A stretch of DNA of 64,000 bases from Hyalangium gracile (lineage in GTDB: Bacteria; Myxococcota; Myxococcia; Myxococcales; Myxococcaceae). The notes below the pieces were generated by a model, which was given only the letters and a program-made list of their open reading frames with translations, was not told the origin of the DNA and made no database searches. A program made the translations under genes and the position numbers. The first letter of the stretch is position 1, and every line of letters begins with the position of its first letter. Shown here piece after piece: positions 18,260-28,855 of the stretch. Location of the stretch: the NCBI RefSeq assembly GCF_020103725.1, contig NZ_JAHXBG010000010.1, positions 186,001-250,000 of the forward strand, given 5' to 3'.

Positions 18260-19297
18260 TCACCGCACGTAGCGCTCGATGAGCGCCGCCATCTCGTCGA
18301 GCGGAGCCCTGTCATCCGAGAGGCCCGCCTCCGCCACCGCCCGAGGCATGCCGTACACGACGCAGGACTCGGGCGACTCCGTCAGCACGCGTCCCCCCGC
18401 CCGGCGGATGGCACGCGCGCCCGCCAGCCCATCCTCCCCCATGCCCGTGAGCACCACGCCCACCACGTCCGAGCCCCAGCCCGCCGCCGCGCTCTCGAAG
18501 AGCACGTCCACCGACGGGTGATGGGGGGCCTGCAGCGGCGCCCGGCTCAGCCGCACCCGGGCCTGCTCTCCGTCCCGCTCCACCCGCAGGTGCATGCCCG
18601 CCCTCGCCAGCACCGCCCGCCCGGGCCTCAGCGCCAGGCCATCCGCCGCCTCCAGCACCTCCAGCGGGCTGTAGGTGTCGAGCCGCCGCGCCAGCGCCTC
18701 CGTGTAGCCCGCGGGGATGTGCAGCGCCAACGCCAGCGGCGCCGGAAAGTCCGCGGGCAGCGACAGCAGCAGCTTCGTGAGCGCCGCCGGGCCTCCCGTG
18801 GAGGTGCCCACCACCACCAGCCGCCGCGCGAGCTCCGTCTGCGGCGAGGCCATGGGCTTCTCCGCCGGCCGAGGCTCCGGTGCCGTGCGCACCCGAGCCC
18901 CCGCCGCCGTGCGCACCTTGGCCACCAGCTCCGCGCCCAGCTCGTAGAGCCTGTCCGTGGCCAGCGCCGTGGGCTTGTGCACCAGCTCCACCGCCCCCGC
19001 CTGGAGCGCCGCCACCGCCAGCTCGCTCTCCTCGCCCGCGCTGCTCACCACCACCACGCGCGGCGAGGCCGCTCCCGCCAGCGCCTTCAGCACCCCCAGC
19101 CCGTCCAGGCCCGGCATCACCAGGTCCAGCGTCACCACGTCCGGGCTCAGGGCGGCGATCTTCTCCAGCGCATCCAGCCCGTCGCGCGCCGTGTCCACCA
19201 CGGTGATGCCCGCCGCCGCGGAGAGCACCTGCCGCAGCACCTTGCGCGCGAAAGCCGAGTCGTCCACCACGAGCACGCGGATGGGTACGTCCGTCAC
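18260..19297 (-). CDS. cheB: Chemotaxis methylesterase CheB (last gene of the chemosensory operon)
   Basis: 345 aa. GTG start at 19297 overlaps the cheR stop (GTGA). Receiver (VLVVDDSAFARKV, Asp in VVTLDLVMPGLDG) plus methylesterase with Ser in VVGTSTGGPAA, His in ALALHIPAGY and Asp in LTGMGEDG. The His motif reads LHIP where many CheBs have QHMP, but the catalytic residue is kept. With CheR it sets the methylation state of the soluble receptor encoded three genes upstream. Divergent enough from the CheB at 1526 to belong to a separate system. Confidence 0.95.
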   Translation of the reverse strand: MTDVPIRVLVVDDSAFARKVLRQVLSAAAGITVVDTARDGLDALEKIAALSPDVVTLDLVMPGLDGLGVLKALAGAASPRVVVVSSAGEESELAVAALQAGAVELVHKPTALATDRLYELGAELVAKVRTAAGARVRTAPEPRPAEKPMASPQTELARRLVVVGTSTGGPAALTKLLLSLPADFPAPLALALHIPAGYTEALARRLDTYSPLEVLEAADGLALRPGRAVLARAGMHLRVERDGEQARVRLSRAPLQAPHHPSVDVLFESAAAGWGSDVVGVVLTGMGEDGLAGARAIRRAGGRVLTESPESCVVYGMPRAVAEAGLSDDRAPLDEMAALIERYVR

Positions 19298-20118
19298 GGT
19301 CCCTCCTTCGGACGGGTGTAGAAGAAGGCGCCCCGCCGCTCCTCGCAGTTGAGCGCGGTGCCGAAGCGCAGCAGGGACTCGGAGGTGCCCACCACCAGGC
19401 TGCCGCCGGGCACCAGCGCGCGCGTGAGCGACTCCGCCACGCGACGCGCCGTCTCGTCCTGGAAGTAGATGAGCACGTTGCGGCAGAAGATGACGTCGAA
19501 GGTGCCCAGCGCGGAGATGGCCTCCGCGTCCACCAGGTTCACCCGCCGCCAGTCCACCGCGGCCACCAGCTCCGCGCGGACGCGCGGCCGACCGTCCACG
19601 ACGTCCAGGTAGCGCCCCTCGATGCCCACGGGCAGCGCCCGCATCGAGCGCAGGTTGTGCTCGCCCGTCCGGGCCCGCTCCAGCACGCGCTGGCTGTAGT
19701 CCGTGGCCAGCAGGGACACGCTGTCCAGCACCCCGCGCTGGTGGAGCATCATCGCCAGCGTGAGGGGCTCCTCTCCGGTGGAGCAGGCCGCGCACCAGAG
19801 CCTCGGCCGCCGCCCCAGGCGCACGGCGAGCGCCACCTCGTCCGCAATCACCTCCAGCGACAGCGGATCCCGGAAGAAGTACGTCTCGTGCACCAGCAGC
19901 GAGTCGACGAGGGCGTCCAGCGCGGCCGACCCGTCCGGGTCGTACCGGAGGAAGTAGTAGTAGTCGAGCAGGGACTCGAACCCCGCCTCCAGCGCCCGCG
20001 CGGACACCTTGTCCGCCAGGAGCTCCCGGTCATCGGCCTCATAGTGCAGCCCCGCGCGCTGCTCGATGAGCGCGGCGAGGATGGCGAAGACCTGGGGGGA
20101 CAGCGGCAGCGAGGGCAT
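19294..20118 (-). CDS. cheR: Chemotaxis receptor methyltransferase CheR
   Basis: 274 aa. An N-terminal helical domain (VFAILAALIEQRAGLHYEAD) precedes the SAM-dependent methyltransferase domain with motif I LWCAACSTGEEPLTLAM and motif IV FDVIFCRNVLIYF. No TPR extension. Methylates glutamates of the MCP. Both ends overlap neighbours by four bases, within an unbroken coupled operon. Confidence 0.95.
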   Translation of the reverse strand: MPSLPLSPQVFAILAALIEQRAGLHYEADDRELLADKVSARALEAGFESLLDYYYFLRYDPDGSAALDALVDSLLVHETYFFRDPLSLEVIADEVALAVRLGRRPRLWCAACSTGEEPLTLAMMLHQRGVLDSVSLLATDYSQRVLERARTGEHNLRSMRALPVGIEGRYLDVVDGRPRVRAELVAAVDWRRVNLVDAEAISALGTFDVIFCRNVLIYFQDETARRVAESLTRALVPGGSLVVGTSESLLRFGTALNCEERRGAFFYTRPKEGP

Positions 20119-22472
20119 CAGCGACTCAGCGCGAGGAGACAGGCTCGCCGGACCTCGGGGTCATCATCCTGGGCAGCGGTCTTCTCGAGCAGCTCGCGCG
20201 CCTCCACCGTCCCCAGCGCCGCCACCGCCGTGGCCGCCGCGCGCCGGCCCGCGGGGCTGCTCGAGCCCAGCGCCGTGAGCAGGGCCGCGCGCGCGTCGGC
20301 GCGCTGCATCCGCGCCAGCGCCGCCACCAGCAGCGGCGCCACCGCCTCGTCCGCCGCCTCCAGCGCCGTGAGCAGCCCGGGGATGCGCCCCTCGGCCGGC
20401 AGCGCCAGGGCGCTCACCACCCGCTCACGCAGGGCCGGGTCTCCCAGCAGCGACACGAGCGCCTGCGTGGCGCTCGTCCCCGAGCGGGTGGCCAAAAAGC
20501 CCACCGCCGCGCTGCGCACGCTCTCGTCCGGGTCGCCCGCCGCGCGCAGCAGGGCCGTCACCGTCTCTGGCGCGTCGTACTCCGCCACCGCCGAGAGGGC
20601 CACCAGCCGCGTGGCGGGGTCCCCCTGCGTGGCGGCCTCGAGCAGCACGGGCAGGGCATCCGGGCGCTTGGAGACGCCCAGCCCCAGCAGCGCCGCGCGG
20701 CGCACGTCCGAGTCCTCGGAGGCGGCCGCGCGCCGCAGCGCCGCCATGGCACTCTCGGTGTGCAGGTGGGCCAGCGCGTCCACCACCGCCACGCGCACCT
20801 GGCCCGCGTCGTCGTTGGCCAGCGCGACGATGGCGTCCGCGGCGGCCTCCTCGTTCAGCTTCCCCAGCGACTGGCACGCGTAGTAGCGCACCCACGGGTC
20901 CTTGTCGTTGAGCCCGCCCAGCAGGCACGAGGTGACGCGCGCCTCCTTCTCCGTCTGGCCCAGGGCGCGCATGGCCGCCGCGCGCGTGCGCTCCGAGTCG
21001 TGGCGCGAGGCCTCCAGCAGCGCGTCCACCGCGCGCGGATCATCGATGAAGGGCAGGCCGTAGATGGCCGCGTCCCTCAGCCGCTCGTCCTGCTCGCGCA
21101 TGGCCTGGAGCAGCACGTCCAGCCCGCGGGGATAGCCGAAGTAGGAGATGATGCGCAGGGCCGCGCGGCGGCGCCGGGGGTCCGCCGAGCGCGCCGCGGC
21201 CAGGGCCAGCTCCTCCGTCTGCTCGCTGCCGAGCGACTGGATGGCGCCCACCGCCGCCTGCGCCACCCGCTGGTCCTCGTCGCCCAGGTGCTCGAAGAGG
21301 GCGCTCACGGCCGACGGGTCTCCAATGCGGGAGAGGGTGTCCGCGGCCAGGGACCGCACCGTGGGGTCTCTATCCTCCAGGCACAGCACCACCTCCGGCA
21401 CCGCCGCGGAGCGCCGGGCCACCAGCGGCAGCAGCACCAGCCGCCGGGCGCTGTCTCCGTCGCGCAGGGCCTGGAGGATGGGGCCGTCCGCCTCCGGGCC
21501 CAGCTCCATGAGGGCGTTGGCCGCCGCGCGGGCCACCGTGGGCTCCGTGTCCAGCAGCGCCAGCAGCCCCGTGGCGGCGTCCGGTCCGCCCACCCAGCCC
21601 AGCAGCCGCGAGAGCGCCGCCTTCTCCGCCGCGTCCGCGCCCGACAGGCACCGGGCCAGCCGGCGCCCCAGGTCCGCGGTGCTCGCGCGCACGCGCAGCG
21701 CCGTCTGCACCACGCGCGTGCCGCCGAAGCGCTGCACCTGCGCCTCGTGGATCTCCACCAGCGCCACCGCCGCCACGCGCATCACCGCGTCCGTGCCCCG
21801 CTGCAGCAGCCCCACCAGCGCGGGCACCGCGGCCTCCTGGCCGGTGCGCCCCAGGGCGCGCGCCGCCTCGGTGGCGTAGAAGGGGTCTCCCAGCAGGTCC
21901 AGCAGCGCCGGCACCACGGAGGGGTCGCCCGAGCGGCCCAGCACGTCGATGGCGGGGAAGATGCGGAAGAAGTTGCCGCTGCCCAGCGCCGCCAGCAGCG
22001 CGTCCACCGCGGCGCCGCCGCCAATGCGGCCCAGCGCCTCGATGGCGGCCACGGCGACGTTGTCGTCCGGGTGCAGCGTCAGCTTCGCCAGCAGCGGCAC
22101 GGCGCGCCGGCTGCGGCGCCGGCCCAGCACCTGCGCCACGTCACAGACGACGGCGGGGTTGGCGTCCTCGCCGAGCGCGATGACGCACCCGTCCACCTCG
22201 CCCGTGGAGGCCACCAGCGCCTCGACGATGGCGGCCAGGCGGGCCTCGTTGTCGCGCCGGTGCTGGAGCAGCTCGCACAGCGGCTCGACGGCCGGGGTGC
22301 CCATGCGCGCCAGCGCGCCGATGACGGCGCGGCGCACCGCCCAGCTCGGCGTCTCCAGGTCCACGATGAGGAACTCCAGGCTGGAGGCGCCACGGCGGGC
22401 GAGCGCCTCCACCTCCTCCACGCGGGAGCGGTCCTCCGAGGACAGAGACAGCGGATGGCTGGGGGCTCTCAC
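20118..22472 (-). CDS. HEAT-repeat (PBS-lyase-like) protein of the chemosensory operon
   Basis: 784 aa from the GTG at 22472, which overlaps the MCP stop (GTGA) and has GGAG upstream; the longer TTG/ATG-type start at 22514 would cut 46 bp into the MCP gene. Almost the whole length is tandem 30-residue HEAT repeats of the PBS-lyase type (for example [29 protein letters not shown]), more than 20 by eye, forming a superhelical protein-binding scaffold. No lyase or other catalytic motif. HEAT proteins are not core chemotaxis parts; from memory M. xanthus Che7 has a HEAT protein (Cpc7) acting at its output. A scaffold or output partner is the likely role. Confidence 0.88.
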   Translation of the reverse strand: MRAPSHPLSLSSEDRSRVEEVEALARRGASSLEFLIVDLETPSWAVRRAVIGALARMGTPAVEPLCELLQHRRDNEARLAAIVEALVASTGEVDGCVIALGEDANPAVVCDVAQVLGRRRSRRAVPLLAKLTLHPDDNVAVAAIEALGRIGGGAAVDALLAALGSGNFFRIFPAIDVLGRSGDPSVVPALLDLLGDPFYATEAARALGRTGQEAAVPALVGLLQRGTDAVMRVAAVALVEIHEAQVQRFGGTRVVQTALRVRASTADLGRRLARCLSGADAAEKAALSRLLGWVGGPDAATGLLALLDTEPTVARAAANALMELGPEADGPILQALRDGDSARRLVLLPLVARRSAAVPEVVLCLEDRDPTVRSLAADTLSRIGDPSAVSALFEHLGDEDQRVAQAAVGAIQSLGSEQTEELALAAARSADPRRRRAALRIISYFGYPRGLDVLLQAMREQDERLRDAAIYGLPFIDDPRAVDALLEASRHDSERTRAAAMRALGQTEKEARVTSCLLGGLNDKDPWVRYYACQSLGKLNEEAAADAIVALANDDAGQVRVAVVDALAHLHTESAMAALRRAAASEDSDVRRAALLGLGVSKRPDALPVLLEAATQGDPATRLVALSAVAEYDAPETVTALLRAAGDPDESVRSAAVGFLATRSGTSATQALVSLLGDPALRERVVSALALPAEGRIPGLLTALEAADEAVAPLLVAALARMQRADARAALLTALGSSSPAGRRAAATAVAALGTVEARELLEKTAAQDDDPEVRRACLLALSR

Positions 22473-25015
22473 GCCTGCTCCACCGCGCGGGCCGACTTCC
22501 CCTCCGGCCTCCACGCGCCTCTCAAGAGCCCGCTCAGCCGCGTCAGGTGCTCCACCTGCTCGCCCTGCATCCGCGACAGCTGGGTGATGCGCGTCGTCAC
22601 CTCGCGCACCTCCCCGGCGGTGCTCGCCGTGCCGCGCGCCTGCTGCGCGGTGGTGGCGGCGATCTCCCGGGAGCGGTTGCGCATGTCCTCCACCGCGCGG
22701 GCGATCTGCTCGGTCATCGCGGCCTGCTCCGTGGAGGCCTTGGCCACCGCCGACACGGCGGCCACCTGACGGCTGGAGGAGGCGGTGGTGGCGTTGAGCA
22801 CCTCGGCCTGCTCGTCCAGCGCGCGCGACGTCTGCTTCGCCACGCGGCGCACCTCCTCGCCGCTGCGCGACAGCAAGGTCAGCGCCTGGCTCTGCTCGTC
22901 GGTGGCGCGCGTCACCTCCGCGGCCAGCTTCGCCACCTGGCGGGCGGCCGTCTCGCTCTGCTTCACCGCCCGGCCCTGCTCGGTGACGGCCTTGGCCACG
23001 TGGGACACCTGCTTGCGCGTGTCCTCCATGGCCCGGGCCACCTCGCCGGCGGCCTTGGCCTGCTCCGCCAGGCCAGCCAGGGTGCGCTGGGTGAAGGTCG
23101 ACACCTCCTGCGCGAGCGCGGCCACGCCGGCCACCTCCTTGTTCTGCGCCACCACCGCCGAGCTCACCTGGTGCACCAGCGCGCGCATCTGCGTGGCCGT
23201 CTTCGCCAGCTCTCCGGCCGCCGAGGCCTGCTCCTGCATGGCGCGGGACACCTGCTCGGCGGACGCGGCGAGCTGCCCGTTGGAGCGCACCGCGTCCCGG
23301 AGCGCGCGCGCCTGGTCCACCGTGGCCTGCGTCGTCTGCTTGGCCATGCGGCGCATCTCCGCCGCGCCCTGCGCCAGGGACTGCGCCGCCTGCGCCTGCT
23401 CCGTGGCGGACGCGGTGATGAGGCGGCCCTGCTCGCTCACCCGGCCGGTGGCCTGCGAGAGCGCCTGCACCGCCTGCACCTGCTCGTTGGTGGCGCGCGA
23501 CACCTCGCGCACCGTCGTGCCCAGCTCGTCCACGCCCTTGAGGATGGCGCCCAGCGCCCGCTCCGCGTCGGCCGCCAGCGAGGCGCCCTCGTCCGCCGCG
23601 CGCACGCCGTCGCCGGTGGCCGCAGCCGCCTCGCGCGCCGTGTTCTGCAGGCCCCGGACGATCTTCGCCACGTCCGCGCTGGCCGCCGCCGCCCGGTCCG
23701 CCAGCGCGCGGATCTCCTCGGCCACCACCGCGAAGCCGCGCCCGTGCTCGCCCGCGCGCGCCGCCTCGATGCTGGCGTTGAGCGACAGCAGGTTGGTGCG
23801 GTCCGCGATGAGGTTGATCGTCTGGACGATGTCGCCGATCTCCTCGGCGCGCCGGCCCATCTCCTTCATCACCCCGGCGGACTCGGTGATGGACTGGCGG
23901 ATGCGGGTGAAGCCGGAGATGGAGCGGGCCACGGTGGCGCCACCCTCGCGGGCGGTGGTGCTGACGCGCTCACCGGTGGCGCGCGCCTCCTCGGCCATCT
24001 GCGCGATGCGCCGCGTGGACGTCTCCAGCTGGCCGGAGGACGTGGCGCTGACGGCGGCCAGGGTGTTGATCTGCTCGGCGCTCCGGGCCACCGTCTGCGC
24101 GGAGCGGGCCAGCTGCTCGATGGTGGCGGCGTTGGCGTCCACGGTGGCGGCGTTCTTCTCCGCGGTGGCGGCCACCTCCTCCACGCTGGCGGCCACCTCC
24201 GTCACGGTGGAGGCGGTGGAGGTGGCGGACGCCTCCAGGGTGCGAGCGTGCTCGGCCACCCCGCGCACGGAGCGGGCCACCTCCTCGGTGGTGGAGGCCG
24301 TCTCCTCCACGCTGGCGGCCATGCTGGTGGCGTCCCGGGACACCTCGCCCAGGGCCCGGCCGATGCCCACCACGGCCGTGGTCACCGTGGCCACGCGCTC
24401 GCCCACCCCTTGCGCGTCCGTGGCCAGCCGGGTGATGCCCTTGGACATCTCCTCCATGGTGGCGGCCACCTGCTCGGCGGCGGAGGCGCTGGTCTGGTTG
24501 CGCGCCACCACGTCCGTCACGGTGGCGTTCATCTGCGTCATCGTGGCCAGCAGCTCCTCGCTGGCGGCGGCCAGGTCCTCCGCGCTGGCGCTCACGCCCT
24601 TCACGGAGCGGGCCGTCTGCTCCAGGGTGGCCGCGATGTTGTCCGCGGAGGTGGACAGGGCGGCCCCGTCCTTGCGCACCGCGCCGATGGAGGCGGTCAG
24701 CTCCTGGATGGCCCCGGCCGTCTGCTCCACCTCCTGCTGCACGCTCCGGGCGGACTCGCTCACCGCGCGCTGCGAGCGCACCAGCGCCTGCACCGAGGCG
24801 GAGGTCTCCTCCACGCTGGCGGCCACGGCCTCGATGGAGGCCCGCACCTGCTCGCTGGCGGCGGCCTGCTCGTTGCCGTTGGCCATCAGCCGCGAGGCGA
24901 GCTGCTCCACCGTCTGCAGCACCCCGGCGCTCTCCTGCACCGAGCGGGAGGCGCTCTCGGCGAGCACTCGGGGATCCTCCACCGCCTGGGCGGCATTCAC
25001 GTTCTCAGTCGGCAT
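22469..25015 (-). CDS. mcp: Soluble methyl-accepting chemotaxis protein
   Basis: 848 aa with no membrane segment or recognisable sensor domain. Residues 20-385 and 445-830 are Ala/Ser/Thr/Val/Glu-rich heptad coiled coil that would pack into an extremely long antiparallel hairpin. The conserved tip is at about 390-440 ([20 protein letters not shown], then [20 protein letters not shown]), where CheA and CheW bind. The C-terminus lacks a CheR-tethering pentapeptide. Start at ATG 25015 overlaps the cheW end by 11 bp. A receptor made almost wholly of signalling hairpin must get its input from a partner protein; the coupled HEAT protein is a candidate. Confidence 0.93.
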   Translation of the reverse strand: MPTENVNAAQAVEDPRVLAESASRSVQESAGVLQTVEQLASRLMANGNEQAAASEQVRASIEAVAASVEETSASVQALVRSQRAVSESARSVQQEVEQTAGAIQELTASIGAVRKDGAALSTSADNIAATLEQTARSVKGVSASAEDLAAASEELLATMTQMNATVTDVVARNQTSASAAEQVAATMEEMSKGITRLATDAQGVGERVATVTTAVVGIGRALGEVSRDATSMAASVEETASTTEEVARSVRGVAEHARTLEASATSTASTVTEVAASVEEVAATAEKNAATVDANAATIEQLARSAQTVARSAEQINTLAAVSATSSGQLETSTRRIAQMAEEARATGERVSTTAREGGATVARSISGFTRIRQSITESAGVMKEMGRRAEEIGDIVQTINLIADRTNLLSLNASIEAARAGEHGRGFAVVAEEIRALADRAAAASADVAKIVRGLQNTAREAAAATGDGVRAADEGASLAADAERALGAILKGVDELGTTVREVSRATNEQVQAVQALSQATGRVSEQGRLITASATEQAQAAQSLAQGAAEMRRMAKQTTQATVDQARALRDAVRSNGQLAASAEQVSRAMQEQASAAGELAKTATQMRALVHQVSSAVVAQNKEVAGVAALAQEVSTFTQRTLAGLAEQAKAAGEVARAMEDTRKQVSHVAKAVTEQGRAVKQSETAARQVAKLAAEVTRATDEQSQALTLLSRSGEEVRRVAKQTSRALDEQAEVLNATTASSSRQVAAVSAVAKASTEQAAMTEQIARAVEDMRNRSREIAATTAQQARGTASTAGEVREVTTRITQLSRMQGEQVEHLTRLSGLLRGAWRPEGKSARAVEQA

Positions 25016-25442
25016 GAACCTTCTCCTCCCCGATGACTCGGGAGAAATCGATGAGCATCACCAGCCGCGGGCCGAGCTGGGCCACGGCCTTCACGAAACC
25101 TCGCGCCTGCTCCGCCACCAGCGGGGGCGGCGGCTGGAGCTGCTCGGGCGCCAGCTTCATCACCTCGCGGGCGCTGTCCACCAGCAGCCCCACGGTGCGC
25201 GTGCCGAGCTGGCCCACCACCACGCGCGAGTCCAGCGTCCGCTCCGCGGCCGGCATGCCGAAGCGCGCCCTGGCATCCACCACCGGCACCACCCGGCCTC
25301 GCACCTGCACCAGCCCCGCCACATGCGGGGGCGCTCCGGGCACGGGCGTGGCCCCGGTGAAGGACTCCATCTGCAGGACTTCGGAGGCGGGGATGGCGTA
25401 CTCGGCCCCCGCAACCTTGAACACCACGTGGAGCGTGCTCAT
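25005..25442 (-). CDS. cheW: Chemotaxis coupling protein CheW
   Basis: 145 aa, a single CheW SH3-like domain ([18 protein letters not shown], then [20 protein letters not shown]), bridging receptor and CheA. ATG at 25442 overlaps the cheA stop (ATGA). Confidence 0.95.
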   Translation of the reverse strand: MSTLHVVFKVAGAEYAIPASEVLQMESFTGATPVPGAPPHVAGLVQVRGRVVPVVDARARFGMPAAERTLDSRVVVGQLGTRTVGLLVDSAREVMKLAPEQLQPPPPLVAEQARGFVKAVAQLGPRLVMLIDFSRVIGEEKVHAD

Positions 25443-27499
25443 GCCACGCCTCCTCTCTGCGCCGGGCGCTCCGCGCGGGCAGCGCCTCCACGTGCCGCGC
25501 CCAGCGCGGGCAGGTCCAGCACCAGCGTGGGCTGACCATCTCCCAGGTCCGTGGCCCCCGCCACCCCGGGCACCTGGACGAGCGGATCCTCGAGCGGACG
25601 CAGGACGATCTCCTGCTGGCCGAGCAGCCGGTCGACGGCGAAGGCCACGGGCGTGCCGCGCTGCCGGACGACGAAGGCCTTGGGCCCCGGCGCCGCGCGC
25701 CCATCATCCCGCTGCAGCAGCCGCTCCAGGCGCACCAGCGGGACGGCCTGGCCCCGGCGCTCCACCAGCGTCACCCCTCCGTCGCCCAGCCCCGGGGGCC
25801 GGACGAGGTGGGCGGTGTCCACCTCGATGATCTCCTCCACCGCGCTCACCGGCACCGCGTAGCGCAGGGCGGCGCACTCGAAGACGAAGGCGTCCAGGAT
25901 GGTGATGGTGAGGGGCACGCACAGGCTGAACGTCGTGCCCTTGCCGGGCTGCGTCTCCAAGCTCAGCTCGCCGCCCAGCTGATCCACGATGATGCGCTTG
26001 ACGATGTCCATGCCCATGCCGCGCCCGCTGGTGGCGTTCGCGGAGGCGCGGGTGGACAGGCCCGGGCGGCACAGCAGCTCCAGCAGCTCGGCGGAGGAGC
26101 CGGGCACGGGCACCCCGGCGCGCGCGGCCACGGCGGCCACATCCACCCCGCGCCCGTCATCGCTCACGGTCAGCTCGAGCCGCCCGCTGGTGCGCGCATG
26201 GCAGGCCAGGCGCACCACGCCCTCCTCGGGCTTGCCCGCGGCGCGGCGCTCGTCGGGCCGCTCCAGGGCGTGGTCCATGGCGTTGCGCACCAGATGGACG
26301 AGCGCGGGCAGCAGCCGGTCCGCCACCGCCTTGTCCAGCTCCGCGTCTCCCACGTCCATCACCAGCCGCGCCTGCTTGCCGGTGGTGCGGCGCAGCCCTC
26401 GCAGCAGCAGCGGCATGCGCTCCAGCACGTCGCCCACGCGCACCATGCGCAGGTGGAGGATGGCGGCGCGCAGATCCCTCAGCTGGCGCGCGTTCTCCTG
26501 GAGCACCTGGACCAGCTCGCGCGTGGGAGCCCCGGCCGCGGTGAGCTCCGCCACGGCGCGCGCCAGCTTCGAGCGGTTGACGACGAGCGCGGCCAGCCGC
26601 TCCAGCGCCTCGTCCAGGCGGGACACCTCCACGCGCAGCACGCCAGCACGGCGAGGCTCGGCGGCCGCCCGCTCCTCCTCGAAGAGGGACGACTCGTCGG
26701 GGAGCGCCGAAGCCGCGGGGGCGGGAGCAGGCTCGGCCGGAACGGACGAGAGCGGCGTCACCTTCGCGGGAGGGCCGCCCACCGCCTCGAGCAGCACCGC
26801 GTCCTCCGTGCTCGTGAGCAGCAGCAGCGCGAAGGTGAGGTTTCCCGCCCCCGAGGTGGGGCCCGCCACGGGGATGACCTTGACGATCTCCGCGAGCTTG
26901 CCCAGGCGCTCGCGCACGGTGTTGATGGTGAGGCCGGCGGCGGCGCGCTCGGCCGAGGGAACGTAGTCCAGCCGGATCGCCCGGCGGCCGCCGTTCACGC
27001 CCGCCAGGAGCTGCTCCTGCTCGGACGTGGAGAGCTTCGCGGCGAGCGTGGGCTCCAGCTCCAGCCTCGCGGAGGCGGTCTGGGTGCTGGCGCGTCCCGG
27101 GGCGTTGAGGTCCAGGGCCTCCAGCCGCTCCAGCAGCGCCCGGGGCACCTCCGCGATGGGCTTGCCCAGGGCGAGCTGACGCACGCGCTGCTCGATGGCG
27201 CGCAGGCCCTCCATCAGCGGCTCGATGCTGGACTCGGGCAGCCGCCCGCCGGCGTGGTCCGCCTGACGCAGGGCCGTCTCCATCCAGTGGGCGATGGAGA
27301 CGATGGTCTCCACGTCGATCATCGCCGACAGGCCCTTGATGGTGTGCAGGGCGCGGAACAGCTCCCGCACGTGGCGAGGGCTGGCCGAGCGCTGCCGGGC
27401 GGCCGTCTCCAGCGCCAGCAGGTGGGTGTTCGCGGCCCCGAGCAGCTCCTCCACCTCGGTGAGGTAGGCGGGGAGGAAGTCCGCCAGATCGACGCTCAA
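25439..27499 (-). CDS. cheA: Chemotaxis histidine kinase CheA
   Basis: 686 aa, TTG start at 27499 overlapping the stop of the CheY-like gene. Hpt domain with His52 (ELFRALHTIKGLSAM), a poorly conserved P2 region, dimerisation helices (RLDEALERLAALVVNRSKLA), ATPase (LVHLVRNAMDHALERP, DDGRGVD, GRGMGMDIV) and a C-terminal CheW-like domain. No fused receiver, unlike the hybrid at the left edge; phosphate should go to the single-domain receiver just upstream and to CheB. A variable Ala/Pro stretch lies near residues 250-270. Confidence 0.96.
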   Translation of the reverse strand: MSVDLADFLPAYLTEVEELLGAANTHLLALETAARQRSASPRHVRELFRALHTIKGLSAMIDVETIVSIAHWMETALRQADHAGGRLPESSIEPLMEGLRAIEQRVRQLALGKPIAEVPRALLERLEALDLNAPGRASTQTASARLELEPTLAAKLSTSEQEQLLAGVNGGRRAIRLDYVPSAERAAAGLTINTVRERLGKLAEIVKVIPVAGPTSGAGNLTFALLLLTSTEDAVLLEAVGGPPAKVTPLSSVPAEPAPAPAASALPDESSLFEEERAAAEPRRAGVLRVEVSRLDEALERLAALVVNRSKLARAVAELTAAGAPTRELVQVLQENARQLRDLRAAILHLRMVRVGDVLERMPLLLRGLRRTTGKQARLVMDVGDAELDKAVADRLLPALVHLVRNAMDHALERPDERRAAGKPEEGVVRLACHARTSGRLELTVSDDGRGVDVAAVAARAGVPVPGSSAELLELLCRPGLSTRASANATSGRGMGMDIVKRIIVDQLGGELSLETQPGKGTTFSLCVPLTITILDAFVFECAALRYAVPVSAVEEIIEVDTAHLVRPPGLGDGGVTLVERRGQAVPLVRLERLLQRDDGRAAPGPKAFVVRQRGTPVAFAVDRLLGQQEIVLRPLEDPLVQVPGVAGATDLGDGQPTLVLDLPALGAARGGAARAERPAQRGGVA

Positions 27500-27873
27500 C
27501 CGCGCCCCCGCTCCAGCAGCCCCTTCACCTCTCCGAGGATGGCGTCGGGAGTGAAGGGCTTCGTCATGAAGCGGTCGGCGCCGACCTCGAGGGCCCTGGC
27601 GCGCGAGGCCTCGTCCCCACGGGTGGTGACGATGACGATGGGCAGGTGGCGCAGCGTGTCCTGGCTGCGCACGAACTCCACCACCTCGATGCCGCCGATG
27701 TCCGGCATGTTCAGGTCGAGGATGATGAGATCATACGGCTTGAGGGACAGCCGCTCGATGGCCTCCAGGCCGCTGGAGGCATGGGTGAAGGCGAGCCCGG
27801 GGTAGGGCCGCAGGCAGGCCACCACCATGTCCCGCATCACCTTGCTGTCATCGACGACGAGTACTTCGGGCAT
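27496..27873 (-). CDS. cheY: Single-domain CheY-like response regulator (first gene of the chemosensory operon)
   Basis: 125 aa from the ATG at 27873, preceded by AGAGGA; the frame is open further upstream without protein character. Receiver residues: VLVVDDSKVMRD, acceptor Asp in LIILDLNMPDIGG, Thr in VIVTTRGDE, Lys in FMTKPFTPD. It heads a seven-gene minus-strand operon in which every junction overlaps. It is the likely phosphoryl output of this system. Confidence 0.95.
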   Translation of the reverse strand: MPEVLVVDDSKVMRDMVVACLRPYPGLAFTHASSGLEAIERLSLKPYDLIILDLNMPDIGGIEVVEFVRSQDTLRHLPIVIVTTRGDEASRARALEVGADRFMTKPFTPDAILGEVKGLLERGRG

Positions 27874-28255
27874 GAACGTCCTCTGGCAACGACTGGCCAA
27901 CCTAGAGGGATTCCGTTGGAGGGAAAGGCTCTCGCCGTCCGACGTACCATGGCATCGACCAGTGGCCGACATTCCGGCGGGACTGATACGGGGATGTAGC
28001 GACGGGGTCCCTCTCCGCGCCACGAGCCCTCCCTGGCTCGGAGCCGGGCAGCCGTGCCAGCAGACCAGAATAGAACACGCGAGGGGTGCCCCGTCCGCTA
28101 CTCAACTCGAGGGCCTGGCGGCCGTGGGAAACACGCAGCCCGCCGCCCGCCAGCGCGACGCCTTGCGCCGCTCCGATGCTGCTTTACGGTTGGGTGAGAC
28201 GGCGGCGAGCCCCCGGGACTTCGCCGCCTGGCGAAGCAGAGAAGGAGGAACCGTC
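27874..28255. other. Divergent intergenic region between the chemosensory operon and the small heat-shock gene
   Basis: 382 bp that must carry both promoters. I see no convincing -35/-10 pair, CIRCE element or sigma-54 site. Only the ribosome sites are clear: AGAGGA before the CheY-like gene and GAAGGAGGAA before the heat-shock gene. Confidence 0.5.
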
Positions 28256-28774
28256 ATGGCTGATCTACCTGTCCGTCGTGCTGGTAGCAGTGGCAGCGGT
28301 CTGCAGAGGACCCGCGAGTGGGATCCCTTCCAGCGGATGCAGGAGCTGATGGGGTGGGATCCGTTGGAGCTGATGAACCAGTGGTTGACCAGTGGAGGAC
28401 GTGAGAGCTCGCTCGCCTTCGTGCCGGCCTTCGAGGTGAAGGAGACGAAGGACGCCTTCATCTTCAAGGCGGACCTGCCGGGCGTGGAGGAGAAGGACAT
28501 CGAGGTGACGCTCACGGGCGACCGCATCGTCGTGAGCGGCAAGCGCGAGTCCGAGAAGCGCGAGGAGTCCGACCGCTTCTACACCTACGAGCGCAGCTAC
28601 GGCACGTTCAGCCGCGCGTTCACCCTGCCCGAGGGAGTGAACCCGGAGGCCGTGAACGCCGACCTGAAGAGCGGCGTGCTGACCCTCACGCTGCCGAAGC
28701 GGCCCGAGGTGCAGCCCAAGCGCATCAAGGTGAGCGTGGGCAGCTCGGAGAAGAAGGAGCAGATCAAGGCGTAG
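28256..28774 (+). CDS. hspA: Small heat-shock protein of the Hsp20 / myxobacterial SP21 type
   Basis: 172 aa, ATG at 28256 with GAAGGAGG. An alpha-crystallin domain at residues 55-150 (FKADLPGVEEKDIEVTL, GVLTLTLPKR) follows an N-terminal arm MADLPVRR, REWDPFQRMQELMGWDPLEL. Arm and C-terminal tail (PEVQPKRIKV, KKEQIKA) closely resemble, from memory, SP21 (HspA) of Stigmatella aurantiaca, made in heat shock and fruiting-body development. ATP-independent chaperone that holds unfolding proteins; in relatives it associates with spores. This is one of the better taxonomic clues in the window. Confidence 0.93.
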   Translation: MADLPVRRAGSSGSGLQRTREWDPFQRMQELMGWDPLELMNQWLTSGGRESSLAFVPAFEVKETKDAFIFKADLPGVEEKDIEVTLTGDRIVVSGKRESEKREESDRFYTYERSYGTFSRAFTLPEGVNPEAVNADLKSGVLTLTLPKRPEVQPKRIKVSVGSSEKKEQIKA

Positions 28775-28855
28775 CGGCCTGGAGCTGGAAGGACGTGGCT
28801 CGGCTGCCGCTCCCGGTGGCCGGGCCACGCAGCCCTGGGGACTCCAGGACCAATT

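Noticed and set aside
20118-22514. Start at 22514 for the HEAT-repeat gene
   Set aside because: It would overlap the MCP gene by 46 bp, whereas the GTG at 22472 gives the same 4-base overlap as other junctions and has a ribosome site.
22547-25535. Plus-strand frames of over 800 codons across the MCP and CheW genes
   Set aside because: Both are antisense shadows of a coupled chemosensory operon; their Ser/Ala/Thr- or His/Leu/Gly-rich composition comes from the repetitive MCP sequence.
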